A stretch of DNA of 64,000 nucleotides, from the NCBI RefSeq assembly GCF_037113525.1, contig NZ_CP146963.1, positions 620,001 through 684,000 on the forward strand, given 5' to 3'. Under the pieces are notes generated by a model. That model was not told the origin of the DNA. It saw only the letters and a list, made by a program, of their open reading frames with translations, and searched no databases. The position numbers and the translations under genes were made by a program. Below are positions 8,262 through 17,293 of this stretch, piece after piece (position 1 is the first letter of the stretch; the number at the start of each line of letters is the position of its first letter). The stretch is from Butyrivibrio fibrisolvens. GTDB taxonomy: Bacteria; Bacillota; Clostridia; Lachnospirales; Lachnospiraceae.

Positions 8262-8894
8262 ATGCTGGAGTTTATTAAAAGATTATTTTTTAAAAATGAA
8301 TTGAAAGAGAGTAACGAAGAAGTGGTTATTATTGCAGGTTTAGGTAATCCGGAGAAAAAGTATATAGGAACAAGGCACAATGTTGGCTTTGCTACGATCG
8401 ATGCTTTGTGTGACAAGTATGGCATAGAGCTTACAGAGACTAAGTTCAATGCTGCATATGGTAAGGGAATGATTGAAGGCCATAAGGTTCTTCTTATGAA
8501 GCCTCTTACATACATGAATAAGAGCGGCGAAGCAATTGGACCTATGTGCCATTTTTATAAGATAAGCCCTGAGAACGACCTTATTGTGATATCAGATGAT
8601 ATTGATCAGGATGTAGGAAATATCAGGGTTCGCCCTAAGGGAAGCGCAGGTGGCCATAACGGACTTAAGTCCATAATTGCTCATTGCCAAACCGACGGTT
8701 TCTCCAGAATAAGAGTTGGCGTTGGCCGTAAGCCTCAGGGAATGGATCTGGCTGACCATGTACTTAGTCACTTCTCCAAGGAGGAAGAAGCCGGTCTTAA
8801 GAGTGCTATTGAAAATGCCATGGCTGCTATACCTGTGATCCTCAATGAGGGTACAGATGCGGCAATGAACCGCTTTAATCGTAAGGTCGTTTAA
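8262..8894 (+). CDS. pth: Peptidyl-tRNA hydrolase
   Basis: A 210-residue enzyme that cleaves peptidyl-tRNA released from stalled ribosomes. Conserved elements: GLGNPEKKYIGTRHNVGF with the substrate Asn and catalytic His, KPLTYMNKSGEA with the second Asn, ISDDIDQDVGNIRVRPKGSAGGHNGLKS with the third, and FSRIRVGVGRKP. An N-terminal extension of about 20 residues (MLEFIKRLFFKNELKESNEE) precedes the usual start of the fold. The ATG at 8262 is preferred to the overlapping TTG at 8259. It is followed by mfd after 158 bases; pth-mfd linkage is common in Firmicutes. Confidence 0.95.
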   Translation: MLEFIKRLFFKNELKESNEEVVIIAGLGNPEKKYIGTRHNVGFATIDALCDKYGIELTETKFNAAYGKGMIEGHKVLLMKPLTYMNKSGEAIGPMCHFYKISPENDLIVISDDIDQDVGNIRVRPKGSAGGHNGLKSIIAHCQTDGFSRIRVGVGRKPQGMDLADHVLSHFSKEEEAGLKSAIENAMAAIPVILNEGTDAAMNRFNRKVV

Positions 8895-9052
8895 GATAGA
8901 AAATTTAATAAAAGAATTGTAATTTAAAACATAGCTGCTATGTAGAAGCAAGCTATTAAGTTGTAATTGTAAGATGATTGAAAGCGTTAGCTATACACAT
9001 CTGAAATGGAAGTGGCTAATTTTGACCCGGAAAGAAAGAGGAAAGGAATAAT

Positions 9053-12000
9053 ATGCGTGCAATAGAGGCGCCTTTGCAGGAACTTCCTGCATATACACAG
9101 CTAGATAAATACATTGACAACCCGTTCGCCTGCGCGGAAGTTATCGGATGTCTTGATTCACAGAAGCTCCATCTGATCAACGGGCTTGGAAGCCAGGTGC
9201 GTTATCGCATAATCGTGACTGATTCTGATCTTAGGGCCAAAGAGATATTTGAAGACTATAAGTTCTATGATCGCAATGTAACGGTCTATCCGGCTAAGGA
9301 TCTTATTTTCTATCAGGCAGATATCCATTCTAATGATCTTACTCGTGAGCGTATTAAGACTATGCGTCGCCTTATTGAAGGCCGCCCGGTTACTGTGGTC
9401 ACGACTTTTGCTGCCCTTATGAGTCCGCAGATCCCTGCTGAAGTTATCAAAAGCAATATCCTTGCTCTTGATAAAAGAAAACCTGTAGACGAGCAGGACA
9501 TTGCAAGAAAGCTTGTAAATATGGGCTATGAAAAGGTCTATCAGGTAGAAGGTCCCGGACAGTTCTCAGTAAGAGGCGATATCATTGATGTCTTTGACCT
9601 TACAGAAGAGAACCCGTACAGAATAGAGCTTTTTGGTGATGATATTGAATCCATGAGATCTTTTGACATAATGTCTCAAAGATCACTTGAAAAGCTTGAG
9701 TCTATCGAAATATATCCTGCTTCTGAACTGATACTTACAAGGCAGAGACTTGAAGACGGCTTTGAAAAAATAACAGATGAATTCGAAAAAAGATACGAGC
9801 AGCTACGTAAGGAGTTTAAGACAGAAGAATCTGCAAGGCTCAAGCAGATCATAGAAGAAAAGAAAGAAGAAGCGCTTGAGTATGACAATATGTCTGGTCT
9901 TGAGAGCTTCCTTAGATATTTTGTTGATAATCCATCTACATTTCTTGAGCTTTTCAATAGCGGAAGTACCATGATCTTCATAGATGAGCCTTCACATGTA
10001 CAGTCTCAGGCTAAGGCCGTCTTTGAAGAATTCAGGGAGAGTATGATCAATAGAGCTGAGCAGGGATACATCCTTCCTGGTCAGATGGATCTTCTTTTTA
10101 CAGAAGAAGAGATCATTGCAAGGATGGGGAATACCAGAAGGGTTCTGCTTGAGACTATCCCGCTTCCTTCGTCTCTTAATCACTATGAGCCTGGTGAAAG
10201 CTTTGAGATTCATGCTCAGACTATAGCGCCTTACAATAACAGCTTTGATCTTCTTGTTAAGGACTTAAAGAGCTATCACAAAAGGGGATACAGAGTCCTC
10301 ATTTTGTCAGGTTCAAGAACAAGGGCTAAGAGAATCGTTGAAGATTTAAGAGATAATGATGTAATAGCATCCTATAGTGAAGATCCCGGACGCGTACTTC
10401 AGGCGGGCGAAATAATGACTTATTATGGCCGCATTCTGAAAGGATTTGAGTATCCTGATATTAAATTTGCGGTTATATCTGAAAGTGATATTTTTACAGA
10501 GCACAAGAAGAAAAAGCGTAAGAAGAAAAAGCATTCCGGTGAGGCTATCTCCTCCATGGCAGATCTTCATCCGGGAGATTATGTAGTTCATGAAAGTCAC
10601 GGCCTTGGTATCTATAGAGGTATCGAGAAGATCGAGACGGATCATGTAATAAAGGACTACATCAAGGTTGAGTACGCTGGCGGAGGTAATCTGTACGTTC
10701 TGGCAACGGGTCTTGATGTACTTCAAAAGTATGCATCAACATCTGAAGATACGAATCATAAGCCTAAGCTTAATAAACTTGGAAGCGCTGAATGGAAAAA
10801 GACTAAGGCTAAAGTCAGAAGTGCGGTTGATGAAGTGGCTCAGGACCTTGTAGAACTGTATGCCAAGAGACAGCAGACCAAAGGATTCCAATATGGCCCT
10901 GATACTGTATGGCAGCAGGAATTCGAAGATGCTTTTCCTTATGAGGAGACAGAAGATCAGGAAGCAGCTATCGATGCAGTTAAGGCTGATATGAGATCAC
11001 CTCGTATCATGGAAAGACTTATCTGCGGCGACGTTGGATTTGGCAAAACAGAGATTGCCATAAGAGCAGCATTTAAGGCAGTTCAGGATAGTAAGCAGGT
11101 AGCAGTACTTGTGCCTACAACAATCCTTGCCCAGCAGCACTATAATACCTTCTGCGAAAGAATGAAGGATTTCCCAGTTCGCGTAGACATGATGTCCCGC
11201 TTCAGGACCGCAAGAGAGCAGAAAAAGACTGTTGAAGATCTTAGAAAAGGCCTTGTTGACATTGTTATAGGAACACACAGACTTCTTTCCAAAGATATAC
11301 AATATAAGGATCTTGGACTTCTTATCGTCGATGAGGAACAAAGATTTGGTGTAACTCATAAGGAAAAGATCAAGAAGATCAAGGAAAGCGTTGACGTACT
11401 GACACTTTCAGCTACTCCTATTCCTAGAACTCTTCATATGAGCCTTGTTGGAATAAGGGATATGAGCATTCTTGAAGAAGCGCCTAATGAACGTCAGCCT
11501 ATTCAGACCTTCGTGTGCGAATATAACGAAGAGATGGTGAGAGAAGCTGTAGTTAGAGAGCTTTCAAGAAATGGTCAGGTTTACTATGTATATAACAGGG
11601 TCAATGATATAGCTGATGTTGCAGCAAGGATTCAGAAGCTTGTTCCTGAAGCCAATGTCGCTTTTGCTCATGGACAGATGGCGGAGCAGGAGCTTGAGAA
11701 GATCATGTATGACTTCATAGACGGCGATATCGATGTACTTGTATCAACTACTATCATTGAGACAGGACTTGATATTCCTAATGTTAACACCATGATCATA
11801 AGCGATGCTGATAAGATGGGTTTATCACAGCTGTATCAGTTAAGAGGTCGTGTAGGAAGATCCAACAGAAGCGCCTATGCCTTCCTTATGTACAAAAAGA
11901 ATAAGCTCCTTAAAGAGGTTGCGGAAAAGAGACTCTCTGCAATCAGAGAATTCACTGACCTTGGCTCCGGCTTTAAGATTGCCATGCGAGATCTTGAAAT

Positions 12001-12607
12001 AAGAGGCGCTGGCTCCCTTCTTGGAAGAAAGCAGTCAGGCCACATGATGGCAGTAGGCTATGACATGTACTGCAAGATGCTCAATGAAGCAGTCCGTAAG
12101 AAAAAGGGCCTTGAGTCTGCATATCCTGAAGATTTCGATACATCCATAGATCTTGACGTAGATGCTTATATACCTGTCAAATACATCCTTAATGAGGAAC
12201 AAAAGCTTGAGATATATAAGAGGATCGCAAGTATCGAAAACCTTGGCGAAGCTGATGATATGAGAGATGAGCTTCGTGACAGATTTGGAGAAGTTCCGGA
12301 CAGTGTAGATAACCTTCTTAGAGTTGCTCTTATGAGAGTTAAGGCTCACAGCCTTTATATGCGCGAAGTTAAAGGCGGAAATGGTGAGATAACATTTGAA
12401 ATTTTAAGAGAAGCTAAGATAAAGAGCGAGAATATACCGCTTTTATTAAAACACTATAAAGGTAAGCTTTCCTTCAAATCAAAAGGTAAGGTCATGTTCA
12501 TCTATACCTATAAAAAAGATGAAAACCAGAAAAAAGCAGAACAAAATCTGTTATGTGATACAGAAAAGCTCCTGATGGATATGGAGCAGGCGCTGCTGAA
12601 TATTTAA
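9053..12607 (+). CDS. mfd: Transcription-repair coupling factor Mfd
   Basis: An 1184-residue ATP-dependent translocase that removes RNA polymerase stalled at DNA lesions and recruits UvrA. In order: UvrB-like N-terminal module (about 1-370), a lysine-rich linker (HKKKKRKKKKHSG), the RNA-polymerase-interacting CarD-like domain from about 500 (HPGDYVVHESHGLGIYRG), RecG-like helicase motifs with Walker A GDVGFGKTE near 660, DEEQRFGV near 760, SATPIPRTL, and RGRVGRS near 930, then the C-terminal TRCF domain. Length is normal for the family. The start follows AAGGAATAAT. Confidence 0.97.
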   Translation: MRAIEAPLQELPAYTQLDKYIDNPFACAEVIGCLDSQKLHLINGLGSQVRYRIIVTDSDLRAKEIFEDYKFYDRNVTVYPAKDLIFYQADIHSNDLTRERIKTMRRLIEGRPVTVVTTFAALMSPQIPAEVIKSNILALDKRKPVDEQDIARKLVNMGYEKVYQVEGPGQFSVRGDIIDVFDLTEENPYRIELFGDDIESMRSFDIMSQRSLEKLESIEIYPASELILTRQRLEDGFEKITDEFEKRYEQLRKEFKTEESARLKQIIEEKKEEALEYDNMSGLESFLRYFVDNPSTFLELFNSGSTMIFIDEPSHVQSQAKAVFEEFRESMINRAEQGYILPGQMDLLFTEEEIIARMGNTRRVLLETIPLPSSLNHYEPGESFEIHAQTIAPYNNSFDLLVKDLKSYHKRGYRVLILSGSRTRAKRIVEDLRDNDVIASYSEDPGRVLQAGEIMTYYGRILKGFEYPDIKFAVISESDIFTEHKKKKRKKKKHSGEAISSMADLHPGDYVVHESHGLGIYRGIEKIETDHVIKDYIKVEYAGGGNLYVLATGLDVLQKYASTSEDTNHKPKLNKLGSAEWKKTKAKVRSAVDEVAQDLVELYAKRQQTKGFQYGPDTVWQQEFEDAFPYEETEDQEAAIDAVKADMRSPRIMERLICGDVGFGKTEIAIRAAFKAVQDSKQVAVLVPTTILAQQHYNTFCERMKDFPVRVDMMSRFRTAREQKKTVEDLRKGLVDIVIGTHRLLSKDIQYKDLGLLIVDEEQRFGVTHKEKIKKIKESVDVLTLSATPIPRTLHMSLVGIRDMSILEEAPNERQPIQTFVCEYNEEMVREAVVRELSRNGQVYYVYNRVNDIADVAARIQKLVPEANVAFAHGQMAEQELEKIMYDFIDGDIDVLVSTTIIETGLDIPNVNTMIISDADKMGLSQLYQLRGRVGRSNRSAYAFLMYKKNKLLKEVAEKRLSAIREFTDLGSGFKIAMRDLEIRGAGSLLGRKQSGHMMAVGYDMYCKMLNEAVRKKKGLESAYPEDFDTSIDLDVDAYIPVKYILNEEQKLEIYKRIASIENLGEADDMRDELRDRFGEVPDSVDNLLRVALMRVKAHSLYMREVKGGNGEITFEILREAKIKSENIPLLLKHYKGKLSFKSKGKVMFIYTYKKDENQKKAEQNLLCDTEKLLMDMEQALLNI

Positions 12608-12661
12608 CTTTCATTTAGATTAGCGTACAGTCTTATTATTTTTATATAGTTGATAAAGAAA

Positions 12662-12700
12662 ATCCACTCTGGCAGAAATGTCAGAGTGGATAATTTTTTC
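12662..12700 (+). terminator. Intrinsic terminator of mfd
   Basis: ATCCACTCTG (12662-12671) pairs with CAGAGTGGAT (12682-12691), followed by AATTTTTTC. It may also serve the convergent gene at 12743, since A-rich sequence lies on its other side. Confidence 0.8.
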
Positions 12701-12742
12701 TATATATAATTTTTTATGAGCATCAAAATGAGATGTTCTACT

Positions 12743-13171
12743 TTAAGCCATTGCAACAGAGCGAAGCTTTAAAGCCTGTTGCTGAATAAAAGAAAGCGGT
12801 ATATCCCTTGTTCCGAGATTATCAAGATCGTTTCCTAATTGTTCAAGTCTTCTTCTCGATTCGGCCAGGTCAAATGACTCTATTGAAAGTCCTGCCATTG
12901 CAAACATAAGAGTCATTACAAAGACATTTCTGATCTTTTTGTCCCTGATAAAAACAATATCAAAAGGTACCGGACCCTGATCATTGCTGATAGCATAAGG
13001 ATATTCGCCTTCAATTTCCTCTACATCGATTTCTGACTCAAGAATCATGTAAGGATCATATCCTGTAAAAAGAATTGCTGAATAAGTCTGAGCATCCTGC
13101 TCGCCTAGAAAAGCAATCAAATCCGTTTGACCATCGAGAGATATTTTGTAAAGAGTTATTGTATTGCCCAT
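12743..13171 (-). CDS. Conserved hypothetical protein
   Basis: A 142-residue soluble protein with no family I recognise. The N-terminal half is beta-rich and acidic (TLYKISLDGQTDLIAFLGEQD, then EIDVEEIEGEYPYAI). A segment FDIVFIRDKKIRNVFVMTLMF and a hydrophobic stretch MTLMFAMAGLSI follow, then a helical tail with RRRLEQLGNDLDNLG. The start is set at the ATG at 13171, preceded on the minus strand by GGAGG, rather than 12 codons upstream where no site is seen. It is convergent with mfd and divergent from the phosphohexomutase gene, so it is probably monocistronic. Confidence 0.65.
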   Translation of the reverse strand: MGNTITLYKISLDGQTDLIAFLGEQDAQTYSAILFTGYDPYMILESEIDVEEIEGEYPYAISNDQGPVPFDIVFIRDKKIRNVFVMTLMFAMAGLSIESFDLAESRRRLEQLGNDLDNLGTRDIPLSFIQQQALKLRSVAMA

Positions 13172-13367
13172 TATCAAAACCTCCAAACCAGCCAAGATCA
13201 AAAACACATTAGCTGCTAAACATATATTTCATTATATAAATCGGCATTTTGAAGAGAAAAGTTTATTGTTTTTTGAGATGATGTAAGCAATAATTAAATA
13301 GCAATTACTGCTTTTGAATAATAAAATGATAGAGCAGAGTCGATCATGTGGGAGGATATCAAGCAAA

Positions 13368-14897
13368 ATGAGTTATTCTGAACTTCAAAATGGTAGTGAC
13401 ATCCGTGGCATCGCTATGGAAAATGAGACTGGTGCATCTGTAAATCTTACAAAGAAGGCATCTGAAGATCTTGCCGGAGCATTTGCTCTGTGGCTTTCAG
13501 CAAGAAATGATAATAAGAAAGTAAAAATTGCACTTGGAAGAGATTCAAGACTTACAGGAAAGGATCTCTTAGAGGCAGCAGCAAGAGGAATCGTTGCACA
13601 GGGACATGAAGTGTGCGATTTTGGAATTGCTTCTACACCTGCAATGTTTATGTCAACTGTTCTTGAAAGCGGAGATGATAAAGCTACTTATGATGGAAGC
13701 ATTATGATAACTGCAAGCCATCTTCCATACTATAGAAACGGACTTAAGTTTTTTACCAAAGAAGGCGGTCTTGAAAAGGGAGATATTAAAGAGCTTACAG
13801 AACTTGCTGATAAGCTTTCTTCTTCTGAAACTCCTGTTTTAGATACGGAGATTAAGACCTGCAATTTCATGGATACATATGCATCCTACCTTCAGGAGAA
13901 AATCCGTGAAGGTGCCGGCAAAGGTGATAGACCACTTGAAGGTTTAAAGATCATCGTTGATGCAGGTAACGGAGCAGGCGGATTCTATGTAACCAAAGTT
14001 CTTGAACCGCTTGGTGCTGACACAACAGGCAGTCAGTTCCTTGAGCCTGATGGAAGCTTCCCTAACCACATTCCAAATCCTGAGAATAAAGAAGCTGCAG
14101 AATCTATTAAGAATGCAACTCTTACTTCAAAGGCTGATCTTGGAATCATATTCGATACAGATGTTGACAGAGCAGGAGCTGTTCTTCCTTCCGGAAAGAC
14201 GCTTACAAGAAATGATCTTATCGCGATCCTTTCCATGATAGCTCTTGAGCAGCATCCTGGTACAACGATCGTTACTGACTCTGTTACATCAGACGGTCTT
14301 CACGACTTCATCCTTGCTCATGGTGGCAGGCATAAGAGATTTAAACGTGGATACCGCAATGTTATAGATGAGTCTATTAGACTTAACAATGAAGGAACCG
14401 ATTCTCAGCTTGCAATCGAGACAAGTGGTCACGGTGCATTCAAAGAGAACTACTTCCTTGATGATGGCGCATACCTTATGGTTAAGCTCCTTATCGAAAT
14501 GGGTAAGGGCAAAAAGCTTGAAGAGATGATCTCAGATCTTGGCGAGCCTTGCGAAAGCGACGAGATCAGATTCCCTGTTCTTCAGGATAAGATAGAGGGT
14601 GGAGATCTTCAGGCTAATGGAGACCGTATCCTTAAGATGCTCGAAGAAGCAGCTGGCAGTGTAGAAGGCTGGTCACTTCCCGAGGAGAACTATGAGGGCG
14701 TCAGAGTTAATGCTGACAAAGAGCATGGCGATGGATGGCTTCTTCTTAGAAAGTCACTTCATGAGCCGATCATGCCACTCAATATTGAAAGCAATACAAA
14801 GGGCGGCAATATGTTAATGGCAACTAAGCTGAAAGAAATTCTGGCAGGAGAAGATACTCTTGATCAGTCACCTCTTGATGCTTTTATTAACAAATGA
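13368..14897 (+). CDS. Phosphomannomutase/phosphoglucomutase family
   Basis: A 509-residue alpha-D-phosphohexomutase that interconverts hexose 1- and 6-phosphates. Signatures in order: SDIRG near the start; the phosphoserine loop MITASHLPYYRNGLKF (usual TASHNP, here TASHLP, with Leu for Asn); the metal loop FDTDVDRAGAV; the sugar-binding SGHGAFKENYFLDDGAY; and the phosphate-binding C-terminal region. The start is set at the ATG at 13368 after GGGAGG; earlier TTG and ATG codons in frame lack a ribosome binding site. The xylulokinase gene starts 31 bases downstream, so the pair is probably one operon. Substrate preference (mannose or glucose) is undetermined. Confidence 0.9.
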   Translation: MSYSELQNGSDIRGIAMENETGASVNLTKKASEDLAGAFALWLSARNDNKKVKIALGRDSRLTGKDLLEAAARGIVAQGHEVCDFGIASTPAMFMSTVLESGDDKATYDGSIMITASHLPYYRNGLKFFTKEGGLEKGDIKELTELADKLSSSETPVLDTEIKTCNFMDTYASYLQEKIREGAGKGDRPLEGLKIIVDAGNGAGGFYVTKVLEPLGADTTGSQFLEPDGSFPNHIPNPENKEAAESIKNATLTSKADLGIIFDTDVDRAGAVLPSGKTLTRNDLIAILSMIALEQHPGTTIVTDSVTSDGLHDFILAHGGRHKRFKRGYRNVIDESIRLNNEGTDSQLAIETSGHGAFKENYFLDDGAYLMVKLLIEMGKGKKLEEMISDLGEPCESDEIRFPVLQDKIEGGDLQANGDRILKMLEEAAGSVEGWSLPEENYEGVRVNADKEHGDGWLLLRKSLHEPIMPLNIESNTKGGNMLMATKLKEILAGEDTLDQSPLDAFINK

Positions 14898-14928
14898 AAA
14901 CACAGTTTTATTAAAAGTGGAGGAAAAA

Positions 14929-16407
14929 ATGCTTTACATTGGAGTCGATTTAGGTACATCCGCAGTAAAACTTCTGCTGATGGACGAAAAGGGAGAAATC
15001 AAAAACATAGTTTCAAAAGAATATGAACTTCTTTTCCCACATCCGGGCTGGTCTGAGCAGAGACCACAGGACTGGGTAAGTGCTGTAAAAGAAGGCATCA
15101 AGGAACTTGTAAAAGACGCTGATAAGAGCCAGGTTGCAGGTATCGGTGCAGGCGGACAGATGCACGGTCTTGTTGTTCTTGATAAGGATGACAATGTACT
15201 TAGACCTGCAATTCTTTGGAACGATGGAAGAACTCAGGGCGAGACAGATTATCTCAACAATGAAATTGGTAAAGATAAGCTCACTGAGTATACAGGAAAT
15301 ATTGCATTTGCAGGATTCACAGCACCTAAGATCCTTTGGATGAAGAATAATGAGCCTGAGCTCTTTGATAAGATCGCTAAGATCATGCTTCCTAAGGACT
15401 ATATCAATTATGTACTTACAGGCGTTCACTGCACAGATTATTCTGATGCGTCAGGTATGCTTCTTCTTGATGTTAAGAACAAGAAGTGGAGCAAGGAAAT
15501 GCTTGATATCTGCAGCATTATAGAAGAGCAGATGCCAAAGCTTTTCGAAAGCTATGAAGTAGTTGGTACTCTGAAAAAAGATGTTGCTGATGAGCTCGGA
15601 CTTTCTGAGAATGTTAAGGTATGCGCAGGCGCAGGCGATAACGCAGCAGCTGCTATCGGTACAGCTACTGTTGGAGCAGGTGCTTGTAACATCTCTCTTG
15701 GTACATCAGGTACAATCTTCATCTCATCTGACAAGTTCAGCGTAGATGATGGAAACTCACTTCACGCATTCGACCATGCAGATGGCAAGTTCCATCTTAT
15801 GGGATGTATGCTTTCTGCTGCATCATGCAACAAGTGGTGGATGGAAGAAATCCTTAAGACAGAGGACTTCGCTGGCGAGCAGGCTCCTATCTCTGATGAT
15901 AAGCTTGGCCACAACCACGTATATTACCTTCCTTACCTTATGGGTGAGCGTGCTCCTCACAATGATCCATATGCAAGAAGCTGCTTCCTTGGTATGACAA
16001 TGGATTCTAGCCGAGCTGATATGACACAGGCAGTTCTTGAAGGCGTTGCATTTGGTATGAGAGATTCTCTTGAAGCTGCTAAGGCTATGGGCATCAAGGT
16101 AGAGAAGAGCATGATCTGCGGCGGCGGAGCTAAGAGCCCTCTTTGGAGAAAGATCTTTGCTAACGTTATGAACATTGAACTCACAATTCCTGAAACAGAG
16201 CAGGGCCCTGGATACGGCGGAGCTATCCTTGCAGCTGTTGGATGCGGTGAGTACGCAAGCGTAGATGAAGCTGTTAAGAAGCTTATCAAAGTTACAGGTT
16301 CTACAAAGCCTGAACCTGAACTTGCAGCTCTTTACGAAGAGAGATATCAGACATACAGAAAGCTTTATCCGGCACTTAAGGGCCTTTTCACAGAGATGAA
16401 AGGGTGA
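14929..16407 (+). CDS. xylB: Xylulokinase
   Basis: A 492-residue FGGY-family kinase that phosphorylates D-xylulose to feed pentose into the pentose phosphate pathway. Seen: N-terminal phosphate loop VDLGTSAVKLLLMD, HPGWSEQRPQDW, GQMHGLVVLD, RPAILWNDGRT (xylulokinase-type substrate site), DYSDASGMLLLDV, AGAGDNAAAAIG, LGTSGTIF, and YLPYLMGERAPHNDPYARSCF. The ATG at 14929 has GTGGAGG 8 bases upstream; an upstream in-frame ATG at 14860 would overlap the previous gene and lacks one. Perfect paired hairpins separate it from the next gene (16406-16460). Confidence 0.95.
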   Translation: MLYIGVDLGTSAVKLLLMDEKGEIKNIVSKEYELLFPHPGWSEQRPQDWVSAVKEGIKELVKDADKSQVAGIGAGGQMHGLVVLDKDDNVLRPAILWNDGRTQGETDYLNNEIGKDKLTEYTGNIAFAGFTAPKILWMKNNEPELFDKIAKIMLPKDYINYVLTGVHCTDYSDASGMLLLDVKNKKWSKEMLDICSIIEEQMPKLFESYEVVGTLKKDVADELGLSENVKVCAGAGDNAAAAIGTATVGAGACNISLGTSGTIFISSDKFSVDDGNSLHAFDHADGKFHLMGCMLSAASCNKWWMEEILKTEDFAGEQAPISDDKLGHNHVYYLPYLMGERAPHNDPYARSCFLGMTMDSSRADMTQAVLEGVAFGMRDSLEAAKAMGIKVEKSMICGGGAKSPLWRKIFANVMNIELTIPETEQGPGYGGAILAAVGCGEYASVDEAVKKLIKVTGSTKPEPELAALYEERYQTYRKLYPALKGLFTEMKG

Positions 16408-16460
16408 GTTTGAAATACCTCAGTATTTCAAACTCTGGACATGATCTAAAGATCATGTCC
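16406..16460 (+). repeat. Paired perfect hairpins between xylB and DUF4867 gene
   Basis: The first hairpin is a 12-bp perfect stem (16406-16417 with 16424-16435) with a 6-base loop. One base later comes a second 10-bp perfect stem (16437-16446 with 16451-16460) with a 4-base loop. No T-run follows, so neither is a classic terminator. The first overlaps the xylB stop. The arrangement recurs at 40475-40520 and 42406-42458. Confidence 0.75.
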
Positions 16461-16538
16461 CAAAATGTATGTCTAAATATGAGCATAGAAATATATTTTT
16501 GGTAACACCCAGATATTGGGGGTAGATGGAGGTATTGT

Positions 16539-17183
16539 ATGAAGATTTACAGCGTAACAGACAAAGAATTTGCAAAATACGGCAGAATCGTAAACGGAGT
16601 AGAGGTAGATCAGATCCTCAAAACTCTTACAGAGAAGACTCCATGTCCTGAGAATGCTCCTGACTATGTAGCAGAAGAGCCTGAACTTCAGTCACTTCCA
16701 CAGGCTAAGGTTCTTGCTGACACACTTTTTGGCGGTATGCCCACGCAGTTTGGATGGTGCAACGGTCACAATACAAAGCTTAACTGCTTCGAGTATCACA
16801 GAAGCAGCGAGTTCAACCTTGGAACAGAGGATTTCATCCTTCTTCTTGCTCTTGAGTCTGATATCGATGAGAACTTCCACATCGATTCATCTAAGACTAT
16901 GGCATTCAAGGTTCCTGCAGGAGTACTTGTAGAAGTATATGCAACATCACTTCACTACGCTCCTTGCCAGGCACACAAGGATAAGGGCTTCAAGGTTCTT
17001 GTAGCTCTTCCTCAGATGACTAACGTTGGCAATGCTAAGCCAAACGGCGACTGCCCTGAGGACAGACTCCTCTTTGCTCGTAACAAATGGCTTATCGCTC
17101 ATCCTGAAGCAGGCGAAGTTAAGAGCGGAGCATTTGCAGGTATCGATGGCGAGAACATTGATATCAAAGACCTTATTGATTGA
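16539..17183 (+). CDS. DUF4867 family protein, probable cupin-fold sugar-metabolism enzyme
   Basis: A 214-residue soluble protein that I recognise as the DUF4867 family. The middle part, HNTKLNCFEYHRSSEFNLGTEDFILLLA, has the His and Glu spacing of metal-binding cupins, and a second His (SLHYAPCQAH) lies about 60 residues later, as in a second cupin motif. The biochemical role is unknown. It follows xylB, so a part in pentose or aldose isomerisation or sensing is plausible (inference). GGAGG precedes the start. Codons are of the highly expressed type seen in xylB and pflB here. Confidence 0.75.
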   Translation: MKIYSVTDKEFAKYGRIVNGVEVDQILKTLTEKTPCPENAPDYVAEEPELQSLPQAKVLADTLFGGMPTQFGWCNGHNTKLNCFEYHRSSEFNLGTEDFILLLALESDIDENFHIDSSKTMAFKVPAGVLVEVYATSLHYAPCQAHKDKGFKVLVALPQMTNVGNAKPNGDCPEDRLLFARNKWLIAHPEAGEVKSGAFAGIDGENIDIKDLID

Positions 17184-17228
17184 TTAAAAAATAAAAATTG
17201 CGCAAATACCTATATATGAGATCAATAA

Positions 17229-17265
17229 GAAAAGACCTTCAGCGGTAAGCTGAAGGTCTTTTTAG
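17229..17265 (+). terminator. Bidirectional terminator
   Basis: AAAGACCTTCAGC and GCTGAAGGTCTTT form a 13-bp stem with a GGTAA loop. T-runs lie on both strands, so it can end the DUF4867 transcript (plus) and the chemoreceptor transcript (minus). Confidence 0.9.
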
Positions 17266-17293
17266 TGTGCCCGGTGGCACATGTTTAATCTTA

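Noticed and set aside
9300..12350. Long open frames on the minus strand within mfd
   Set aside because: They mirror the codon bias of mfd, have no ribosome binding sites, and encode no recognisable protein.
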